A DNA stretch of 64,000 nt from DASQUK01 sp035697145 (GCA_035697145.1 DASSDL010000224.1:1-64000); one strand, 5' to 3'. Shown: positions 25,348-34,260, numbered from the stretch's first letter. Notes: generated by a model not told the origin, from the letters alone. Numbers and translations are program-made.

Positions 25348-27132
25348 ATGGACCGCTCGCGCATCCGCAACGTCTCGGTCATCGCCCACATCGACCACGG
25401 CAAGTCGACGCTGGCCGACCGCCTGCTGGAGCTCAGTGGTGCCGTCGACCCGCGCGACATGCGTGACCAGTACCTGGATTCGATGGAGCTGGAGCGGGAG
25501 CGGGGCATCACCATCAAGCTCCAGTCGGTGCGGCTCGGCTACCGCGACTACGTGATCGATCTGATCGACACGCCGGGCCACGTCGACTTCGGCTACGAGG
25601 TGTCACGGTCGCTGGCGGCCTGTGAGGGCGTGATCCTGCTCGTCGACGCCGCTCAGGGAATCGAGGCGCAAACCCTGGCCAACTCCTACCAGGCGCTCGA
25701 GCACGACCTCGAGATCGTCGCCGCCCTCAACAAGATCGACCTGCCGGCCGCCGACCCCGACCGCTACGCCGTCGAGATCGAGAAGGTGCTGGGCATTCCG
25801 GCCGACGAGATCCTGCGCATCAGCGCCAAGACCGGCGAGGGGGTGCCCGAGTTGCTAGATGCCGTCATCGAGCGGGTGCCGCCGCCCGTCGGCGATCCCG
25901 ACGCACCACTGCAGGCCCTCATCTTCGACTCCCACTACGACGCCTACCGGGGTGTCGTCTCGTCGGTACGGGTGGTCAACGGCACCCTCAAGACCGGCAG
26001 CCGGCTGCGGCTCATGCAGGCGGGTGCGGTCCACGACGCCGACGAGGTCGGCGTCCGCACGCCGGCCAACATGCCGGTGGCCGCGCTGGGCCCCGGCGAG
26101 ACCGGCTACCTCATCGCGGGCATCAAGGACGTGGCCGAGGCCCGCTCGGGGGAGACGGTCACCGAGACGGTCCGCCCCGCGGCGGCGCCGCTGGCCGGCT
26201 ACCGCGACCCCAAGCCCATGGTGTTCTGCGGGCTCTACCCCATCGACGGCGACCAGTTCTCCGATCTGCGGGATTCGCTGGAGAAGCTGCGCCTCAACGA
26301 CGCCAGCTTCACCTACGAGCCCGAGACGTCGGGGGCGTTGGGCTTCGGCTTCCGCTGCGGGTTCCTGGGCCTGCTGCACATGGAGATCGTCCGGGAGCGC
26401 CTGGAGCGCGAGTTCGACCTCAGCCTCATCGCCACGGCTCCCTCGGTCGCGTATCGGGTGCACCGAACCGATGGCATGGTCGTCGAGGTCGACAACCCGT
26501 CCGCCATGCCCCCGGCACCGGAGATCGATCACATCGAGGAGCCATTCCTCAGCTGCACGATCCTCACGCCCACGGACTACACCGGCACGGTCATGGAGCT
26601 GTGTCAGCAGCGCCGGGGGGAGCTCTCCAAGCTCGAGTACCTCTCACCCGAGCGCATCGACTTGATCTACCGGCTGCCGCTCGCCGAGGTGGTGCGCGAC
26701 TTCTTCGACCAGCTCAAGTCACGCACGCAGGGCTACGCCAGCCTGGACTACGAGCCCGCCGGCTACGACCGGTCCGACGTGGTCCGTGTCGACGTGCTGC
26801 TCAACGGGGTCGCGGCCGACGCGTTCAGCGCCATCGTCCACAAGGACAAGGCCTACGACTATGGCCGTCGCATGGCCGAGAGGCTGAGGGAGCTGATCCC
26901 CCGCCAGCTCTTCGACGTACCCATCCAGGCCACCATCGGCGGACGGATCATCTCCCGGGAGACCGTCAAGGCGAAGCGCAAGGACGTGCTCGCCAAGTGT
27001 TACGGCGGTGACATCACCCGCAAGCGCAAGTTGCTGGAGCGGCAGAAGGAGGGCAAGAAGCGGATGAAGTCCATCGGCCGCGTCGAGGTGCCGCAAGAGG
27101 CGTTCATCAGCGCGTTGAAGCTGGACGCATAG
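25348..27132 (+). CDS. lepA: Elongation factor 4 (LepA GTPase)
   Basis: Ribosome-binding GTPase that back-translocates stalled ribosomes. The 594-aa protein has the G motifs AHIDHGKST (G1), RGITIK (G2), DTPGHVDF (G3) and NKIDLP (G4), then domains II, III and V. The EF4-specific C-terminal domain is GGRIISRETVKAKRKDVL and KCYGGDITRKRKLLERQKEG, ending in VPQEAFISAL. The start is ATG 25348 (MDRSRIRNVSVIAHID). Much upstream sequence is open in the same frame but is antisense to rpsT. Confidence 0.97.
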   Translation: MDRSRIRNVSVIAHIDHGKSTLADRLLELSGAVDPRDMRDQYLDSMELERERGITIKLQSVRLGYRDYVIDLIDTPGHVDFGYEVSRSLAACEGVILLVDAAQGIEAQTLANSYQALEHDLEIVAALNKIDLPAADPDRYAVEIEKVLGIPADEILRISAKTGEGVPELLDAVIERVPPPVGDPDAPLQALIFDSHYDAYRGVVSSVRVVNGTLKTGSRLRLMQAGAVHDADEVGVRTPANMPVAALGPGETGYLIAGIKDVAEARSGETVTETVRPAAAPLAGYRDPKPMVFCGLYPIDGDQFSDLRDSLEKLRLNDASFTYEPETSGALGFGFRCGFLGLLHMEIVRERLEREFDLSLIATAPSVAYRVHRTDGMVVEVDNPSAMPPAPEIDHIEEPFLSCTILTPTDYTGTVMELCQQRRGELSKLEYLSPERIDLIYRLPLAEVVRDFFDQLKSRTQGYASLDYEPAGYDRSDVVRVDVLLNGVAADAFSAIVHKDKAYDYGRRMAERLRELIPRQLFDVPIQATIGGRIISRETVKAKRKDVLAKCYGGDITRKRKLLERQKEGKKRMKSIGRVEVPQEAFISALKLDA

Positions 27133-27147
27133 CTCGTTACCCGGGAG

Positions 27148-27174
27148 TTAGCACTCGGTACACTCGACTGCCAG
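27148..27174 (+). promoter_or_regulatory. CIRCE-like HrcA operator abutting the hrcA start
   Basis: TTAGCACTC (27148-27156), a 9-nt spacer and GACTGCCAG (27166-27174) match the CIRCE layout TTAGCACTC-N9-GAGTGCTAA. The left half-site is perfect and the right is 6 of 9. It ends at the base before the hrcA ATG, so bound HrcA would block its own expression. Confidence 0.75.
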
Positions 27175-28176
27175 ATGTTGGACGAGCGCAAAGCCGCGAT
27201 CCTCCGAGCGGTCGTGGAGGAGTACATCGAGACCGGGCAGCCGGTCGGCTCGGGCCACGTCGCGCAGGCGCCCGGCGTGGACGTGTCCTCGGCCACGGTG
27301 CGCAACGAGATGGGGGCGCTGGAGACCGAAGGCTTCCTGCGCCAGCCTCACACCTCCGCCGGGAGGGTGCCGACCGAGAAGGGCTACCGCTTCTTCGTGG
27401 ACCACCTGCGCCGGCCGGCCCGCCTGGCCACGAGCTCGGCCGAGGAGGTGCGGGCCTTCTTCGCCCGTGCCCACGGTGAGGTCGAGCAGATGCTCTCCGA
27501 GACCAGCAGGTTGCTGTCCGACCTCACCCACCTCACCAGCGTGGTCGTGGCCCCGGCCCCGGTCGAAACCACCGTCCGCTCGGTGCAGCTCGTCGGGCTC
27601 AGCGCCACGTCGGCGGTGCTGGTCGCCGTGTTGAGCGACGGCTCGGTCGAGAAGCACACCGTGGAACTGCCCCCCGGGGTCGGCGACGAGCGGGTGGCGG
27701 CGGCCAGCATGCATCTGACCGCTCATCTCTCCGGCGGCGCCCGCGAGCTCTTGCCCGCGATTCCCGCCACCGGCGACGCTCCCGTGGACTCGCTGATCGA
27801 TCGGGCCCTCAGCGCCCTCGACAACCCACCCGCCGGTGACCCCGAGCGCATCTACGTCGGTGGCGCCGCCCGCATGGCCCAGGCGTTCGACGCGATCGAG
27901 ACGGTACGCGAGGTCCTCGGCATCCTCGAGCAGCAGTACGTCGTCGTTTCGCTCATCCGCGACGTCATCGACCGTGGGCTGCACGTCGCCATCGGCACCG
28001 AGACCGGGATGGCGCCCCTCGCCGAGTGCGCCCTGGTGGTGTCACCGTACGAGGTCGAGGGCGAGCGGGCGGGCACCATCGGCGTGCTGGGCCCCACCCG
28101 GATGAACTACCCCCAGGCGTTGGCCGCCGTTGCCGTTGTGGGCCATCGTCTTTCCGATCGCCTCACCGAGGGTTAG
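27175..28176 (+). CDS. hrcA: Heat-inducible transcription repressor HrcA
   Basis: Represses heat-shock genes by binding CIRCE operators; refolding by chaperones restores its activity. The 333-aa protein has the N-terminal winged helix (LDERKAAILRAVVEEYIETG, SSATVRNEMGALE) and the TSAGRVPTEKGYRFFVDHL linker. The C-terminal half has GAARMAQAFDAIETVREVL and the IGTETGMAPLAECALVVSPYEV block. The start is ATG 27175, just after the CIRCE-like site. dnaJ follows after 6 nt, so HrcA controls its own chaperone operon. Confidence 0.95.
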   Translation: MLDERKAAILRAVVEEYIETGQPVGSGHVAQAPGVDVSSATVRNEMGALETEGFLRQPHTSAGRVPTEKGYRFFVDHLRRPARLATSSAEEVRAFFARAHGEVEQMLSETSRLLSDLTHLTSVVVAPAPVETTVRSVQLVGLSATSAVLVAVLSDGSVEKHTVELPPGVGDERVAAASMHLTAHLSGGARELLPAIPATGDAPVDSLIDRALSALDNPPAGDPERIYVGGAARMAQAFDAIETVREVLGILEQQYVVVSLIRDVIDRGLHVAIGTETGMAPLAECALVVSPYEVEGERAGTIGVLGPTRMNYPQALAAVAVVGHRLSDRLTEG

Positions 28177-28182
28177 CCGCCG

Positions 28183-29304
28183 TTGCCGACCGACTACTAC
28201 GAGCTGCTCGGTGTCTCCCGGGACGCCAGCCAGGACGAGATCAAGCGCGCCTACCGGCGACTTGCCCGCCAGCTCCACCCCGATACGGGCCACGGCGACG
28301 CCGGGTCCGAGGCACGGTTCAAAGAGGTCGTCCGCGCCTACGAGGTGTTGTCCGACCCCGAGAAGCGCCAGCGCTACGACGCCTACGGGCCCGCCGGCGT
28401 GGAGGGCCCCACGGTCGGCGCCGATCCCTTCGGGTTCGGCGGTGGCATCGGAGACGTGTTCGAGGCGTTCTTCGGGTCGAGCCCGTTCGGGGGCCGGCGG
28501 CGCGGCCCCGCCGGACCGCCCCGGGGTGAAGACCTCGAGCAGGTGGTCGAGCTCGAGTTCGAGGAGGCGGTCTTCGGATCGCAGCATCCCGTCACCGTCA
28601 AGACCGCCGTGCCCTGCGATGCCTGCGACGCCACAGGCGCCGCCGATGGCACCCAGCCCGTGACTTGCCACGAATGCGGAGGCACCGGCCAGGTGCAGCG
28701 CGTCCGTCAGTCGTTCATCGGACAGATGGTGACGTCTTCCCCCTGCGCCCGCTGCGGCGGGTCGGGTCAGATCATCCCCAATCCCTGCCTGGTGTGCCGG
28801 GGTGAGGGCCGCCGCATCCAGGAGCGCACCTACACGGTCGACATCGTGGCCGGCGTCGACGACGGTTCGACGTTGCGGCTGGCCGGTCGCGGCGCCGTCG
28901 GCCCTCGGGGTGGCGCCGCCGGCGACCTGTACGTGCACGTGCGGATGAAGCCCCATCCCCGCTTCGAGCGCCAAGGCACGGACCTGGCAACGGTGCTGAC
29001 CTTGCCCTACACGCAGGCCGCACTGGGGGCGACGATCACGTTCGAGACGCTCGAGGGCCCCGAGGAGCTGGAGATCCCCCGCGGCACGGCGTCGGGCACC
29101 ACGTTCCGCCTGCGCGGCCGCGGCGTTCCCCACATCGAGCGGCGGGCGCGGGGCGACCTGCTGATCGACGTCGTGGTCGACGTGCCCACCGAGCTGAGCG
29201 AGGAGGAGGAAGAGGTCATCCGCCAGCTCGCCGAGCTGCGGGGTGACGACGTCGCCCCTCCGCCGACCGGCTTGCTGTCCAAGCTCCGGTCCGCGTTCAA
29301 GTAG
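28183..29304 (+). CDS. dnaJ: Chaperone DnaJ (Hsp40, DnaJ2 type)
   Basis: Co-chaperone that delivers substrates to DnaK and stimulates its ATPase. The 373-aa protein has the J domain with HPD (ARQLHPDTGHGD), a Gly/Phe-rich region (FGFGGGIGDVFEAFFG) and four zinc-finger repeats (CDACDATG, CHECGGTG, CARCGGSG, CLVCRGEG), all eight Cys present. The C-terminal substrate domain follows. The start is TTG 28183 (L-PTDYYELLGVS); no ATG or GTG is closer to the J domain. It lies in the hrcA-dnaJ-rsmE run. Confidence 0.95.
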   Translation: MPTDYYELLGVSRDASQDEIKRAYRRLARQLHPDTGHGDAGSEARFKEVVRAYEVLSDPEKRQRYDAYGPAGVEGPTVGADPFGFGGGIGDVFEAFFGSSPFGGRRRGPAGPPRGEDLEQVVELEFEEAVFGSQHPVTVKTAVPCDACDATGAADGTQPVTCHECGGTGQVQRVRQSFIGQMVTSSPCARCGGSGQIIPNPCLVCRGEGRRIQERTYTVDIVAGVDDGSTLRLAGRGAVGPRGGAAGDLYVHVRMKPHPRFERQGTDLATVLTLPYTQAALGATITFETLEGPEELEIPRGTASGTTFRLRGRGVPHIERRARGDLLIDVVVDVPTELSEEEEEVIRQLAELRGDDVAPPPTGLLSKLRSAFK

Positions 29305-29312
29305 CCGCGCGC

Positions 29313-30062
29313 ATGGCTAGCAGGGCCGGTGGCTCCGGCAGCGGCCAGGTCACACCGGTCACCGCCCGGGCCCATGTGTTCGTTGCCGACCTGGACGCGC
29401 CGGTCCTCGACAGCCGTGACCACCACCACCTCGTGCGGGTACTACGGCTGGCGCCCGGGAGCGACGTCACGGCCGGGGACGGAGCCGGGGTTTGGAGGCC
29501 CTGTCGGCTCACCGACGGACCGATCCTCGAGATTGCCGGACCGTCCGTCGGCGAACCACGACCGGAGCCACCGATCACCGTGGCGTTCGCCCTTGTGAAG
29601 GGCGAGCGCCCGGAGCTTGCGGTGCAGAAGCTGACCGAGCTGGGCGTCGATCGCATAGCGCCGTTCGTGGCGGGGCGGTCGGTCGTGTGGTGGGAGGCCG
29701 CCCGCGCCGATCGCCAGGTCGAGCGGTGGCGGGCGATCGCCCGCCAGGCTGCGATGCAGTGCAGGCGCACGTGGCTGCCCGAGGTGGCGCCGGTGGCCAC
29801 CTTCGACTCGGTGGCGGCGCTGCCGGGTGCAGTCCTCGCCGATGCCGCCGGAGCACCGCCGTCGCTCGACCGGCCGGTCGTGCTCGTGGGTCCCGAGGGA
29901 GGGTGGACGCCCGAAGAACGGGTATCGGGCCTGCCGACCGTCCGCTTGGGAGCCCACGTGTTGCGGGCGGAGACGGCAGCCATCACTGCGGGCGCGGTCC
30001 TCACTGCCTTACGAGCTGGCATTCTTGCGGACACGCGCCGATCTGGTCACATAGTGCGGTGA
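29313..30062 (+). CDS. rsmE: 16S rRNA m3U1498 methyltransferase
   Basis: Methylates U1498 in helix 44 of 16S rRNA using SAM. The 249-aa SPOUT-fold protein has an N-terminal PUA-like part (HVFVADLDAPVLDSRDHHHLVRVLRL), VAFALVKGERPELAVQKLTELGVDRIAPF, and the knot motifs VGPEGGWTPEER and LGAHVLRAETAA. It begins 8 nt after dnaJ and belongs to the same transcript. Confidence 0.95.
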   Translation: MASRAGGSGSGQVTPVTARAHVFVADLDAPVLDSRDHHHLVRVLRLAPGSDVTAGDGAGVWRPCRLTDGPILEIAGPSVGEPRPEPPITVAFALVKGERPELAVQKLTELGVDRIAPFVAGRSVVWWEAARADRQVERWRAIARQAAMQCRRTWLPEVAPVATFDSVAALPGAVLADAAGAPPSLDRPVVLVGPEGGWTPEERVSGLPTVRLGAHVLRAETAAITAGAVLTALRAGILADTRRSGHIVR

Positions 30063-30116
30063 GCTGAGGGTCCGCTGTCATATCGGTCACGAATCGCGGG
30101 TACGCCTGGACGCGCA

Positions 30117-30151
30117 GTGATTGTCACAGGCCGATCACGGTGCCTTAGAGT
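30117..30151 (+). promoter_or_regulatory. Putative promoter and operator of the BldD-like gene
   Basis: A dyad GTGA-TTG-TCAC (30117-30127) overlaps a -35-like TTGTCA (30121-30126). A -10-like TTAGAG/TAGAGT follows at 30145-30151, spacing 18-19. The dyad resembles BldD half-sites, which suggests autorepression. A hairpin GCCGTCCC/GGGACGGC (30196-30216) lies in the leader just before the AGGGGAGG ribosome binding site. Confidence 0.45.
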
Positions 30152-30234
30152 TAGCCCCCGCCTGGACCGCGTGAGTATCGAGAACTGGCGCGGTTGCCGT
30201 CCCGCTGGGGGACGGCATCCAAGGGGAGGAACAT

Positions 30235-30783
30235 ATGGATAGCGACCTCGAGGTTGAACGCGAGAGCGGCTACGCCATCAAAGTGGGCGCCCGGCTTCGT
30301 TCGATCCGGCGCCAGAAGCACCTCTCGCTCCAAGACGTCGAGGCGGCATCGGAGCACGAGTTCAAGGCGTCGGTCCTGGGAGCCTACGAGCGCGGCGAGA
30401 GGGCGATCTCCGTCCCTCGGTTGCAACGACTCGCCCGCTTCTACAGGGTGCCGGTCGACCAGATGCTGCCCAGCGACGAGGAGTTGGGTGGGCGGTCGAA
30501 CAATGACGACGAGCAGATCGTCGACCTGCGTTCCCTGCGCGCCAGCCGTCGCGACGATCGTCCCGTCACCATCGACCTCGGTGCCGTCGAGCAGCTCGGG
30601 GGGCAGGAGGGCGAGATGCTCGCCCGCTACCTCCGCATGATCCAAGTGCAGCGGGGCGACTACAACGGCCGGATGCTCACCATCCGGCGGGAGGACCTGC
30701 GCGCGGTCGCCTGCATCCTCGACTGCCATCCCGAGCAGGTGCCGGCCCGGCTCGACAGCTTGGGCCTGTGCCTGGTCCGCTGA
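30235..30783 (+). CDS. bldD: BldD-like transcriptional regulator with c-di-GMP signature
   Basis: A 182-aa regulator with an N-terminal XRE-type helix-turn-helix (KVGARLRSIRRQKHLSLQDVEAAS, then KASVLGAYERGERAISVPRLQRLARFY) and a C-terminal BldD-type domain. The C-terminal domain carries RGD, eight residues, then RRED (RGDYNGRMLTIRRED). Streptomyces BldD binds a c-di-GMP tetramer through RGD-x8-RQDD, so ligand binding here is likely but inferred. An AGGGGAGGA site precedes ATG 30235. A middle acidic linker (SNNDDEQIVDLR) separates the domains. It sits between rsmE and hemW. Confidence 0.82.
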   Translation: MDSDLEVERESGYAIKVGARLRSIRRQKHLSLQDVEAASEHEFKASVLGAYERGERAISVPRLQRLARFYRVPVDQMLPSDEELGGRSNNDDEQIVDLRSLRASRRDDRPVTIDLGAVEQLGGQEGEMLARYLRMIQVQRGDYNGRMLTIRREDLRAVACILDCHPEQVPARLDSLGLCLVR

Positions 30784-30871
30784 CCACCGCCTGAGCCGCT
30801 CGCGGGTGCAGACCGGCCGTTAGACAGGCGCTGGCACGGCCTGCTTCGCTCGCGACATCCGTTCCGACCGA

Positions 30872-31930
30872 CTGACCCCATTTGGCGTCTACGTCCACGT
30901 GCCGTTTTGCTCGGCTCGGTGTGACTACTGCGCCTTCGCAACCTGGACGGACCGGCACCACTTGCAGTCGGCGTACCTCGACGCCTGCCGGCACGACATC
31001 CAGCGCCAGGTGGCGGGCGGGATGCCGGCGGCCACCAGCGTGTTCGTCGGCGGTGGCACCCCCTCGCTCGTCGAGCCCCGGCAGCTGATGACGGTGCTCG
31101 ACGCGGTGCCCCTGGCGCCCGGATGCGAGGTCACGGTCGAGTGCAATCCGGACACCGTGACGCCGGCGCTGATGGAGGTCTACGCGCAGAGCGGTGTGAA
31201 CCGGATCAGCCTCGGCGTCCAGTCGATGGTCGATCACGTCCTCAGATCACTCGGCCGGACGCACGACCCGGCCAACGTGAACCGGGCAGTCGCGGCGGTG
31301 CGCGCGGCGGGCATCTCCATGTTCAACCTCGACGTGATCTACGGCGCGGCGGGGGAGTCGCCCGACGACTGGCGACAGACGCTCGACGCGGTGCTGGCGT
31401 TCGATCCGCCGCACGTCAGCGCCTACGCCCTCACCGTCGAGCCGGGCACGCCACTGGCCGATGACCCGGGGCGGCACCCGGACGACGACGACCAGGCGAC
31501 GAAGTACCTGGCCGCTGCCGAAGCGCTGGAGGCGGCCGGGCTCTCGTGGTACGAGATCTCCAACTGGGCGCATCCCGGACACGAGTGCCGCCACAACCAG
31601 CTCTACTGGTCGATGGGCGAGTACCAGGCGTTCGGCTGCGCCGGGCACTCGCACCGCGGCGGACGGCGGTCCTGGAACGTGCACACGCCCGAGCGCTACA
31701 TCGCCGCCATCGCCGAGGGGCGCTCGCCCGAGGCGGCCGGGGAGCGGCTCGACGTCGGGGCTCGCCGGTTGGAGGCGCTGCAGCTGGCGGTGCGGACCCG
31801 GGCCGGGGTACCCGCCGCCACCCTGCCCGTCGACGAGTTGGACGACCTCGTCGCCCTGGACGGCGACCGCGCCATCCTGACCGTGCGGGGCCGGCTGCTC
31901 GCCAACGAGGTGGCGCTCCGCCTCCGGTGA
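30872..31930 (+). CDS. hemW: HemW-like radical SAM heme chaperone / coproporphyrinogen oxidase-like
   Basis: A radical SAM protein of the HemW group, which inserts heme into respiratory proteins. The 4Fe-4S motif is CSARCDYCAF (CxxxCxxC). The SAM-site block FVGGGTPSLVEP, VTVECNPDTVTPALM, GVNRISLGVQSM and the ISNWAHPGHECRHNQLYW segment are present. The family-conserved FGVYVHVP precedes the first Cys, but that frame has no ATG, GTG or TTG between the stop at 30821 and GTG 30899, which lies inside this motif. I place the start at CTG 30872; an alternative is the truncated GTG 30899. Confidence 0.82.
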   Translation: MTPFGVYVHVPFCSARCDYCAFATWTDRHHLQSAYLDACRHDIQRQVAGGMPAATSVFVGGGTPSLVEPRQLMTVLDAVPLAPGCEVTVECNPDTVTPALMEVYAQSGVNRISLGVQSMVDHVLRSLGRTHDPANVNRAVAAVRAAGISMFNLDVIYGAAGESPDDWRQTLDAVLAFDPPHVSAYALTVEPGTPLADDPGRHPDDDDQATKYLAAAEALEAAGLSWYEISNWAHPGHECRHNQLYWSMGEYQAFGCAGHSHRGGRRSWNVHTPERYIAAIAEGRSPEAAGERLDVGARRLEALQLAVRTRAGVPAATLPVDELDDLVALDGDRAILTVRGRLLANEVALRLR

Positions 31931-33357
31931 CACGGGCGGAGGCACTGCGAGACTCTCCTGTCATGCCGTTTCACCCGACGACGGAGGAGTGGGACGCCGA
32001 CCTGACCGCCGGCGACCCCCTCGGCTTCCCCGGGTACGACGAGCAGCGGCGCGCCCTGGCCGCCTCCGGCGAGTCGATGCGGACCGGGCGTACGGACCAC
32101 TACGCCTTCGTCGAGGGTCGGTTCGAGGTGCTGGGCGGCACGATGGGGGCGGCGGCCGGCGAGAAGGTGGTACGGGCGTACGACCGCGCCCGCGACCTGC
32201 GCCTACCGATGGTGGTGCTGACGCGAACCGGTGGCGCCCGCCTGCAGGAGGGCATGGTGGCACTGGTCCAATTGGCCCGGACCGCGGCGGCGGCCCGCCG
32301 GCATGGCCAGGCGGGGCTGCTGTCGCTGGCGGTGTACGGGTCGCCCACGACCGGGGGCGTGCTGGCCTCGTATGCGTCGCTGGTCGACCTTCGGGCCGTG
32401 GTCGAGGGCGCGGTGATCGGGTTCGCCGGCCCCCGGGTCGCCGAGGGCACGCTGGGCGTCCCGTTGCCGCCGGGGTCGCACACGGCCGAGTCGGTCTACG
32501 AGCATGGCTTGGCGGATGCCCGTCTCGGCGCCGATGAGGTCGCCGCCTGGGTGGAGGCGGCGCTGGGGCTCACCGACCGCCCCCTGCCGATCCGGTCGCT
32601 CCCGGCCTGGGACGCTCCCGCCGTCCGGAGCGGCGCCACGACCGGCTCCGATGCCTGGATGGAGGTGCTGCGCTCCCGCGCCGTCGGCCGGCCGTCCGGC
32701 ATCGACCGGGCAGCGCGGCTGTGCTCGTCGTGGGTCGAGCTGCGGGGCACCGATCCCACCGTGCGGGCCGGGCTGGCGCGGGTGGCCGGCCGCCGCTGTG
32801 TGGTGGTGGCGACCGACCGCTATTGCGCCGCCGGGCGGCCGACGCCGGCGGGGTTCCGCCTCGCCCAGCGGGCGGTGGGGTTGGCGGGACGCCTCGGGCT
32901 GCCGGTGGTGACGCTGGTCGACACCCCCGGCGCCGACCCCTCTCCGGCGGCCGAGGTCGACGGCGTGGCCTCCGAGATCGCCCAGACGCTGGCGGCGCTG
33001 GCATCGTGTCCGACCCCGACGGTGTCGGTCTGCGTGGGGGAAGGGGGAAGCGGCGGTGCGCTGGCCCTGAGCTACACGGACCGGCTGCTGATGTGCGAGC
33101 ACGCCACCTTCTCGGTGATCGCTCCCGAGGGCGCGGCGGCGATCCTCGAGCGCGACGCGACAAAGGCGGCCGACGTCGCCGAGCGCCTACGGCTCACCTC
33201 GGGCGACATGCTCGAGCTCGGGGTGGTCGACGAGGTGATAGGCGAGGACCAGGACGCGGTCGACGAGGCCGTGGCCCGGGCGCTCGAGGGGGCCAAGCGG
33301 GGCGAGCGCAATCGGCGGTGGGACGCGGTGACCGCACGCTGGCTGCGCCACGCCTGA
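31927..33357 (+). CDS. Acyl-CoA carboxylase carboxyltransferase, fused beta-alpha type
   Basis: Transfers carboxyl from biotin to an acyl-CoA. The 476-aa protein joins two crotonase-fold domains. The first (about 60-225) has GTMGAAAGEKVVRAYDRA, RTGGARLQEGM, SPTTGGVLASYASL and IGFAGPRVAEGTLG. The second (about 270-476) has LPVVTLVDTPGADPSPAAEVDG and GEGGSGGALALSYTDRLLM, with SVIAPEGAAAILERDATKAADVAERL at its end. This is the AccD-AccA fusion layout. Start GTG 31927 overlaps the hemW stop (GTGA); ATG 31963 is an alternative. No biotin carboxylase gene is adjacent. Confidence 0.85.
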   Translation: MTRAEALRDSPVMPFHPTTEEWDADLTAGDPLGFPGYDEQRRALAASGESMRTGRTDHYAFVEGRFEVLGGTMGAAAGEKVVRAYDRARDLRLPMVVLTRTGGARLQEGMVALVQLARTAAAARRHGQAGLLSLAVYGSPTTGGVLASYASLVDLRAVVEGAVIGFAGPRVAEGTLGVPLPPGSHTAESVYEHGLADARLGADEVAAWVEAALGLTDRPLPIRSLPAWDAPAVRSGATTGSDAWMEVLRSRAVGRPSGIDRAARLCSSWVELRGTDPTVRAGLARVAGRRCVVVATDRYCAAGRPTPAGFRLAQRAVGLAGRLGLPVVTLVDTPGADPSPAAEVDGVASEIAQTLAALASCPTPTVSVCVGEGGSGGALALSYTDRLLMCEHATFSVIAPEGAAAILERDATKAADVAERLRLTSGDMLELGVVDEVIGEDQDAVDEAVARALEGAKRGERNRRWDAVTARWLRHA

Positions 33358-33367
33358 CGACGCCGAC

Positions 33368-33383
33368 CGCCCGCGTACGGGCG
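33368..33383. terminator. Short hairpin between convergent genes
   Basis: CGCCCG (33368-33373) pairs with CGGGCG (33378-33383) around CGTA in the 129-bp gap between the carboxyltransferase and LysM genes. Modest; it could end either transcript. Nothing else stands out in this gap. Confidence 0.35.
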
Positions 33384-33486
33384 AGTACTTCGAGTCATTG
33401 CTGCGACACGGTGGGCATCGCCACCGGCTGCGGTTGCCGGACGACGGGGTACGCCTTCACCGACGAGAACCGCGGGCAGCGCACCC

Positions 33487-34260
33487 TCAACCGACCGGGT
33501 CGGGCAGTACCAGCTCCTGGCCGGGCACCAGCAGGTCGGGATTGCCGGGGTCGAGCAGGCGGCTGCGGTTGGCTTCGACGAGGCGCCGCCAGTAGCCGGT
33601 CACGTGGCGATCGCTCGGCGCGTCCCCGGCTGGAGCCACAGTCTCGGCCGCAATCGACCAGAAGGAGTCACCGGCCCCGACCGTCCACGAGGTCAAAGGA
33701 GCGGGGGCGGGAGCGGGGGCCCGCCCGGGTGCCGGTCGGGCCGGTGGTGACTCCTCGGCGGGGAGGTGGGTCATGACGGCGGTGGGTGTGTCCTGGGCGC
33801 TGCGGGTCATGGTCGCCGTCGCCGGTCCGGGGCTCTGCACGTGCTCGACGGGCAAGGCGGCGGCGGGCGTCGGGGCCAGGGCGGAAGTCGCCACGGTGGC
33901 CGATGGGAGGGCGCCGAGTAGGGTCCCTGCCGCTAGGCCGAGGCTTCCACCGCCGCCGGCGATGCGGCGGACGACGGCCGGTGTCGCCCGGGCCGCGGCC
34001 GCCGCCACACGCGGGCGTCCGAACGGGCGGCTGAGTGCCAATGCGAGCGTGCAGGCGGCGAGGTACCAACCGGTGGCGAGCGCCGCCAGCCGCAGGAATG
34101 CAACCGCCATGACCTCGGGAGGCGTGCGGTCCAGCCAAACGGAGAGATCGTCGTCCGAGGTGAGCGGTACGCCGAGCGTTCCGGCGCCGACGGCGTGCAG
34201 TGCGCGGAGCCCGAGGGCGAGGGCTGCCACCCATGCGAGGAGACGCCAGCGCCCGGTCAC
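33487..34260 (-). CDS. Membrane protein with C-terminal LysM domain
   Basis: A 257-aa protein with two or three N-terminal hydrophobic segments (WRLLAWVAALALGLRALHAVGAGTLG; VMAVAFLRLAALATGWYLAACTLALAL; LGLAAGTLLGALPSATVATSALA), a Pro/Ala/Thr linker and a C-terminal LysM (about 188-254: TSWTVGAGDSFWSIAAETV ... YWRRLVEANRSRL ... LLVPGQELVLP). LysM normally binds peptidoglycan, so the tail is probably outside. The start GTG 34260 overlaps the pseudokinase stop (GTGA), placing it last in the phoH-to-LysM run. Exact role unknown. Confidence 0.72.
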   Translation of the reverse strand: MTGRWRLLAWVAALALGLRALHAVGAGTLGVPLTSDDDLSVWLDRTPPEVMAVAFLRLAALATGWYLAACTLALALSRPFGRPRVAAAAARATPAVVRRIAGGGGSLGLAAGTLLGALPSATVATSALAPTPAAALPVEHVQSPGPATATMTRSAQDTPTAVMTHLPAEESPPARPAPGRAPAPAPAPLTSWTVGAGDSFWSIAAETVAPAGDAPSDRHVTGYWRRLVEANRSRLLDPGNPDLLVPGQELVLPDPVG

